Source: Pseudomonadota bacterium (GTDB lineage Bacteria; Pseudomonadota; Gammaproteobacteria; Burkholderiales; Burkholderiaceae_D). Taken from it: 18,069 nucleotides of DNA. The stretch is taken from contig JAEVZY010000332.1 in assembly GCA_023392035.1 (NCBI GenBank), positions 1-18,069 of the forward strand, read 5' to 3'. Numbering within the stretch: position 1 is the first letter of the stretch; every line of letters begins with the position of its first letter. The position numbers and the translations under genes were made by a program. A model generated the notes under the pieces. That model searched no databases and was not told the DNA's origin. It saw only the letters and a list, made by a program, of their open reading frames with translations. Below, in pieces: positions 14,601-18,069 of the stretch.

Positions 14601-17600
14601 TGCTGATCGACTTGTCATCCTCCCGCGTGGCACGCGCGCCGGACAGGCTACCCATGCTGAGCGTGAAGCGGTTCACTGCGTCGTAGGCATACCAATAGTC
14701 CTGGGTTTGAACGCTGCCGTTGATGCCGTCGTGATAGCTGGCCAGCATGTGGCGTCGATTGCCGACGGCGTCGTATTCGTAGCTGATGCTGTAGCGCGGA
14801 TCGGTGATGGTCCTGACCCGGTTCAGCTCGTCGTACTGGATGCTGGCTTGCTGCGCGAAGTCGCGCACGCTCTGGTTGTCCGTGCCGAGCAAGGCGTAGC
14901 CTTCGAAGGTCTTGTTGCCTTCGGCGTCGTACTCATAGGTGCTCAGCGTGTGGGCGGCCAGGTCGCGTATGCCGCGCAGCATGCCGTTGGCGTAGTACTC
15001 GTAGCTGATGTTCTGGCCGGTGGAGCCGGTTTGCGAAGTCAGCCAGCCGGCATTGTTGTAGCGATAGGTGAAGCTGTGGCCGCCAAGATCGATGTGGGCC
15101 AGCAAGTGACCGAAGATATCCGTGCTGTCGACCATGGTGCGGCCGTTGGCGTCGGTGGTGGTCTTGATGATGCCGCCGGTTTGCACGCCACCCAGTCCGG
15201 TAAGGCTTGAGGAATATTGATAGCTGTAGCTGGTGGAGCGTGACTCGAAGCTGAGGGTACGAATGACTCGTCCCAGGCTGTCGTAATAGGTGCGCTCGCG
15301 CTGCCCGAGGGCATTGGTGTGGGCGATGCGGTTTCCTGCCTCGTCGTATTCGTAGCGGTCTTCGCTGGCATTCGCCAGGGCGCTTGGACTGCCGGCATCA
15401 CGCATCGGTCGCACGACTCGCGTTAGCCGATTGTCCTGGTCGTAGTAGTAGCTGGTCACACGACCCAGCGCATCGCGCGCGGTACGCAGATTGCCGAAGA
15501 TATCGTAGCCATACAGGACCAGACTGCCGTCTGCCTGGCGCACAAGAGTGTTCTTTCGCAAGTCGCCCGGCAGCCAGGCCTGGGTGTTGAGCATGCCGTT
15601 CGCGTCTTTCTGCGCGATGGCGTGTCCGGCCAGATCGTAGGTGTAATCGGTTTCCGGGCGCAGGGTTTTGACGAAGCCGTTCTCCAGCGTGGCACTGGTG
15701 GTGGGCTGCAGCTTTTGCGTGAGCAGGCCGAGCGTGTTGTAGCTGAAGTTGGTGACGCGGCCCAAGCCGTCGGTCTCTTGCGTGATTTCGCCGAAGGCGT
15801 TGGTGCTCTGCTGGCGATGGATGACATTGCTGCCGGTGCTGACACCGTTGATCACCCATTGCAGGGCGGTTGCAGTGTTGCTCGCGCCAAGGCTGAATAC
15901 TCCGGCAGTACGGTCGAGCGGTTCGCCTTGTGTGGTGATCAACTCATAGAAATACTCGAAGTCCGCTGTGCCCGCCGTGGGCTTGAGTGCACTTGCATCC
16001 CAGGTAAAACCGCCATCGGCAGCGCGGGTCAGAGTGATCGGGCCGGCGAAGCTGTCACTGCTGTTGCGCAGGCGGTAGTAGAAGCGCATCTGCGATGCAG
16101 CATCTTGCGGCGTGAAGCGCAATACCGTTTGCGGCGGCGCCACGTACTGGGAAAGAATGGCGGTGCTGCTTCCCAGTTGCAGACTGCCGCCGCCCTTGTT
16201 CACGACCAATCCGCTTGCATTGGTCGCTTCATATTCGAATTCGTAGCGATAGCTGGTCTGGTCCAATGGGACGAGCTGCGACGCGTCCCAAATAAAGGAG
16301 CCGCTGCCCCCTGCCGTAGGCACCAAACTGACGCTGCTCCAGACGCCATTGCTTCCCAATATTCGATAATGCACGGTCAAGGTGTTGGCATCGAGGGGAT
16401 TGCCGTCGAAGCGAATGGTGCTTGGCCTGGTCTGGTATGGAACCGGATTGGAGAGGACGGACGGAGTGCTTCCAAGCCTGAGCGTGCTGTAGAGCTTGTT
16501 GACCAGATCGCCATCACCATTCGCACCGGTTCGCGTCTCGAAGATCGCTTCATAGTCGCCGCTGAGCTGGCCAAAATTCCAGGTAAACCAGCCGGGCGTG
16601 GCGGCGCCCGATGCGCTCGATGGTCCGAGTACGGTGGCGCTACTCCACTCTCCATTCGAACCGGCGGGCCGGTAGCGCACCAGCAGGGAAGCGGCAGTGC
16701 TTCCTTGGGCGGTCAGCTGCAGCTGGTTCCCGGTTTCAAAAAGCAGGGATGCCGCCACCGCTGGGCCATACTTGGCGGGACTCATGTTGATGCTGGCGCT
16801 GTCAGCGCCGAGGAGCATGCTCCCGGTCTGGAAGTCCTGAGCCACGCCGTCGAGACCGACGGCCAGCAACCGCAGGTCATAGCTTCCGCGCGGCAGGGTG
16901 CTCCAGTCGAATGCGTAAGTAGCGTCGGCCGTACCCGTGCTGGCGACATAGGCCGGAACCCGGAGGGACTGGAAAGCTCCACTGGTACCGCCTGGGCGGT
17001 AGTAGAGAGTGAGCGACGCAGGCTTGCCCGTGGCGTTCTTGAACAGCGCCAGTTTCGGGAGTGGGGTAACGATGGACGTTGGAGCCGAGGAGACGCCGCT
17101 CCAGGATGTCAGCGACAGCAACGTGTTTCCGCCGTCCATCGCCTTGAATACGCGAACCTCAAACCGAATTGTGGAAGGTGGGTACAGCTGGTATGTACTG
17201 CTGAGCACAGCAGTCCGTACGTTCGGGGCGTATGAGTAGGTCGTGACGACAGGGCCTGGATTGTTGAAGCTGTTGAAGACCTTGACTTCGACGGTGAAAT
17301 TTCCGAGACCCCATGCATCTGCGTTGGGGAGAGTCAAGGTGGCAGCCGAAACGGCTGGAATATTAAGGGGCTTGCCTCCGGAGCCGTAGGTCCCCGGCAG
17401 TACTATCGTGCTGCCATACCCCATCTGAGCCAAAATGCCGCGCCCTGCTTCGGTCGTACCCGTAACGCCCGCCGCCGTCACATTCACATTACTGGCCGCT
17501 GCCGAAACCGTCACCCCGTTGAAATTGCCCTGCTCAACTTCCACACTTGAAGTACTCGACTGCAGTTCCGCCGCCGCCCGGCTGGTCACCATGCTGGGCT

Positions 17601-18069
17601 GCCAGGTATCGGTCAACTGATTGCGCCTGTCATACGCCGAGATGGTCAAATGTATGGCAGCCGCATCCGGCGTTCCAGAGACCACATCTCCATTGGAGGC
17701 CTGCAGCATCTGCTCCAGGCTCATGCCACGCAAATCCGCGCCGGAAGAATCAATCTGCAAGGTGGCGTTGCCCGCAGCGTCGTAGGCCCAAGCACGGGTT
17801 GCGCCATCGCCGGAATTCCCCTTGATGAGTCGCCCGGCCGCGTCGTATTCGGAGAATTCCTGCCATCCGCCATTGCTTCCTTTGGCGATCACCTCGCCAT
17901 ACGCGTTGTAGCGGGTCTGCTGGCTCATGCCGGTGCCGGAGTCTGTCTGCTCTATCTGCCGATTGTCCTCGTCATAGCGATAGCTCGTGCTGTCGACCAC
18001 CTTCACGCCATCCGCATTGCTGCGCTGTTTGCGCTTGATGACGACATTGCCGACCAGGTCATACTGATA
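11638..18069 (-). CDS. Giant RHS/YD-repeat polymorphic toxin with LysM domain (5' end outside window)
   Basis: The frame is open to the right edge with 2143 residues visible. The GTG at 18006 is internal, since YD-type sequence (YQYDLVGN) continues upstream. Counting from the edge: residues 1-150, YD repeats (YDAAGRLIKG, YDAAGNATLQ, YDRRNQLTDT); about 175-730, a beta-rich insert with four tandem modules; about 740-1390, more YD repeats (YDIFGNLRTARDALGRVTSYYYDQDNRLTRV, YYLDGKRVGDVG); about 1425-1473, a LysM domain (YIVRAGDTLRSIAAQLWG to LTIPN); a PPPPP run near 1503; about 1510-1710, an Ala/Gly-rich hydrophobic region; a linker; and 2028-2143, the unassigned toxin-like tip. YD shells encapsulate C-terminal toxins. 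The canonical core-end motif with DPxGL is not seen. Delivery (type VI or other) cannot be judged because the N-terminus is missing. Confidence 0.9.
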   Translation of the reverse strand, partial: YQYDLVGNVVIKRKQRSNADGVKVVDSTSYRYDEDNRQIEQTDSGTGMSQQTRYNAYGEVIAKGSNGGWQEFSEYDAAGRLIKGNSGDGATRAWAYDAAGNATLQIDSSGADLRGMSLEQMLQASNGDVVSGTPDAAAIHLTISAYDRRNQLTDTWQPSMVTSRAAAELQSSTSSVEVEQGNFNGVTVSAAASNVNVTAAGVTGTTEAGRGILAQMGYGSTIVLPGTYGSGGKPLNIPAVSAATLTLPNADAWGLGNFTVEVKVFNSFNNPGPVVTTYSYAPNVRTAVLSSTYQLYPPSTIRFEVRVFKAMDGGNTLLSLTSWSGVSSAPTSIVTPLPKLALFKNATGKPASLTLYYRPGGTSGAFQSLRVPAYVASTGTADATYAFDWSTLPRGSYDLRLLAVGLDGVAQDFQTGSMLLGADSASINMSPAKYGPAVAASLLFETGNQLQLTAQGSTAASLLVRYRPAGSNGEWSSATVLGPSSASGAATPGWFTWNFGQLSGDYEAIFETRTGANGDGDLVNKLYSTLRLGSTPSVLSNPVPYQTRPSTIRFDGNPLDANTLTVHYRILGSNGVWSSVSLVPTAGGSGSFIWDASQLVPLDQTSYRYEFEYEATNASGLVVNKGGGSLQLGSSTAILSQYVAPPQTVLRFTPQDAASQMRFYYRLRNSSDSFAGPITLTRAADGGFTWDASALKPTAGTADFEYFYELITTQGEPLDRTAGVFSLGASNTATALQWVINGVSTGSNVIHRQQSTNAFGEITQETDGLGRVTNFSYNTLGLLTQKLQPTTSATLENGFVKTLRPETDYTYDLAGHAIAQKDANGMLNTQAWLPGDLRKNTLVRQADGSLVLYGYDIFGNLRTARDALGRVTSYYYDQDNRLTRVVRPMRDAGSPSALANASEDRYEYDEAGNRIAHTNALGQRERTYYDSLGRVIRTLSFESRSTSYSYQYSSSLTGLGGVQTGGIIKTTTDANGRTMVDSTDIFGHLLAHIDLGGHSFTYRYNNAGWLTSQTGSTGQNISYEYYANGMLRGIRDLAAHTLSTYEYDAEGNKTFEGYALLGTDNQSVRDFAQQASIQYDELNRVRTITDPRYSISYEYDAVGNRRHMLASYHDGINGSVQTQDYWYAYDAVNRFTLSMGSLSGARATREDDKSISIVRGADGVQLAYDLAGQRRQATYQSADGAVHSERYTYTADGYLEDTTIDNVLRARRKSDALGRVFTYSEYTAGGALSAQRNSSYDGDSLVKRETTLSGSVTDYYRLADGTLSYVSSVDSGTTTSTWYGYEWWDSARQSTITSQPYNADAPGWTAGTSHLLYDVNGHLKEARDEAGKTGFRYTTNAEGLILTREEYMPNALRLQKYYYLDGKRVGDVGNGGPSRVDYVQALAQGGVNKTGARNFQPISSADFDQNYEPINAAYPGSTPVAYIVRAGDTLRSIAAQLWGDASLWYLIADANGLTGSEALTAGISLTIPNKVANFHNSSETFRPYNPGEAIGDVTPNLPVPPPPPMQDDGCGIFATIVVIAIAAVATVVTAGTMTAPVGSSLSAIMSAGATALGANIGVSLVAGAVGGAVSQMAGMALGIQDIFSWTGVAISSIGAGVGAGVGTSGAGAAVAKAIGMSSQVAIAATSQFLGNTLTQGLATATGLQQKFDWRAVAAGTLGVIAGSVIGDALKSAGPTSAMIGARLAGGVVRGAMAGSWAAVAGETIGNAVAANMAQYNGNETAKGSVTAREDFRSSEINAMNEDARTEKALAMSGPGMTEEDYWNRQQTVANRYADTYGGSVIRTSNSRYIEASGPSGQGWTDSDGTKRLPEFVVVSNRDDGGYGDGALLGASDNSPLRIIGQSSDGGLLWNTGSVSYPVPTPQIDVRPLADSTVPGTGLMLPESTWQSDFLIGYRGDYRSVMAGPASTAETLGRYTGQVVDSFENFALNAIGARSMSAGIANFKVGNYGTAALQTAQAFAEAGTTVFGFGAGAITRYGAVATTEELAAVRKTYETSVAHPLEGMAPSEVIKHAQSLGLRTGPDELLLWSGLGREGTLRSQAYALQNGGRTLEMTPGGQWLDSMDLYGANSPFTQVEADHIWSEVSRSLAQQATGQVRVLQGSVRPTSIYRSIELPMLQANPAVTGIEPLYLKPRYIFGGQ
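11641..11988 (-). other. C-terminal toxin-like tip of the RHS protein, unassigned family
   Basis: These last 116 residues begin LLLWSGLGREGTLRSQAYAL. They contain TLEMTPGGQWLDSMDLYG, HIWSEVSRSLAQQATGQVRV, a SIELPMLQANP block and LYLKPRYIF near the end. The dense W, E, R and Y positions look enzyme-like. I see no HNH, deaminase (HxE/CxxC), colicin or classical ADP-ribosyltransferase signature. The domain boundary is inferred from the change in composition after the pretoxin linker. Confidence 0.55.
13652..13798 (-). other. LysM domain within the RHS protein
   Basis: The sequence YIVRAGDTLRSIAAQLWGDASLWYLIADANGL, ending in ISLTIPN, is a clear LysM motif. LysM domains bind N-acetylglucosamine polymers such as peptidoglycan. 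It stands between the second YD block and the hydrophobic region. Confidence 0.88.
15872..17070 (-). repeat. Four tandem beta-sandwich-like modules inserted in the YD shell
   Basis: Four units of about 95-110 residues each contain an L-x-V/L-x-Y-R strand, a W-S-S or similar turn, an F-x-W-(D/N) motif and an LxLG(S/A) end. The ends are LLGADSASI (near 16800), LRLGSTPSVL (near 16470), LQLGSSTAIL (near 16170) and LGASNTATA (near 15880). They are protein repeats diverged in DNA, so this is an old duplication. Confidence 0.65.

Noticed and set aside
15622..17235. Plus-strand open frame of 537 codons
   Set aside because: It is antisense to the RHS gene and has no recognisable domain or ribosome binding site.
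18004..18006. GTG as the start of the RHS gene
   Set aside because: The same frame stays open to the window edge and upstream residues still look like a YD repeat, so the real start lies outside.

Overview
The window looks like a chromosomal segment from a betaproteobacterium, probably Burkholderiales and perhaps near Oxalobacteraceae. The grounds are high G+C, an orphan Bug/TctC-type solute receptor, a gcl-hyi-glxR cluster with a divergent LysR gene, and a CHRD lipoprotein. This placement rests on gene content only.

Left part, 1-2138, minus strand. The left edge cuts a CHRD-domain lipoprotein that ends in a Gly/Thr repeat tail. Its upstream leader (about 678-1020) holds three strong hairpins, a short match to the core of the c-di-GMP-I (GEMM) riboswitch, and a 19-bp palindrome. 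A bidirectional terminator (1106-1136) separates it from a single-gene unit for a periplasmic Bug/TctC receptor with its own promoter.

Metabolic block, 2312-9182, minus strand, reading right to left: glyoxylate carboligase (gcl), hydroxypyruvate isomerase (hyi), tartronate semialdehyde reductase (glxR), a perfect 12-bp-stem hairpin, then a SulP anion transporter with a C-terminal STAS domain overlapping by 26 bp an acetolactate-synthase-like ThDP enzyme. The first three enzymes form the glycerate route: two glyoxylate give tartronate semialdehyde plus CO2, this interconverts with hydroxypyruvate, and it is reduced to glycerate. A LysR regulator at 9308 is divergent. A 27-bp interrupted palindrome between lysR and gcl lies where a LysR recognition site would be expected for both promoters.

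Right part, 10470-18069. A small secreted PKD-like protein lies on the plus strand. A stretch without a clear gene follows (10983-11348). The rest is one huge minus-strand RHS/YD-repeat gene, open at the right edge (2143 residues visible). Its YD shell is interrupted by about 550 residues of beta-rich sequence that includes four tandem modules. It then has a LysM domain, a proline run, an Ala/Gly-rich hydrophobic stretch and a C-terminal toxin-like tip of about 116 residues that I cannot assign. One base after its stop lies a 95-codon gene with an excellent ribosome binding site, the candidate immunity gene. This polymorphic toxin module is the most likely novelty in the window. No rRNA, tRNA, CRISPR array, transposase or integrase was seen.
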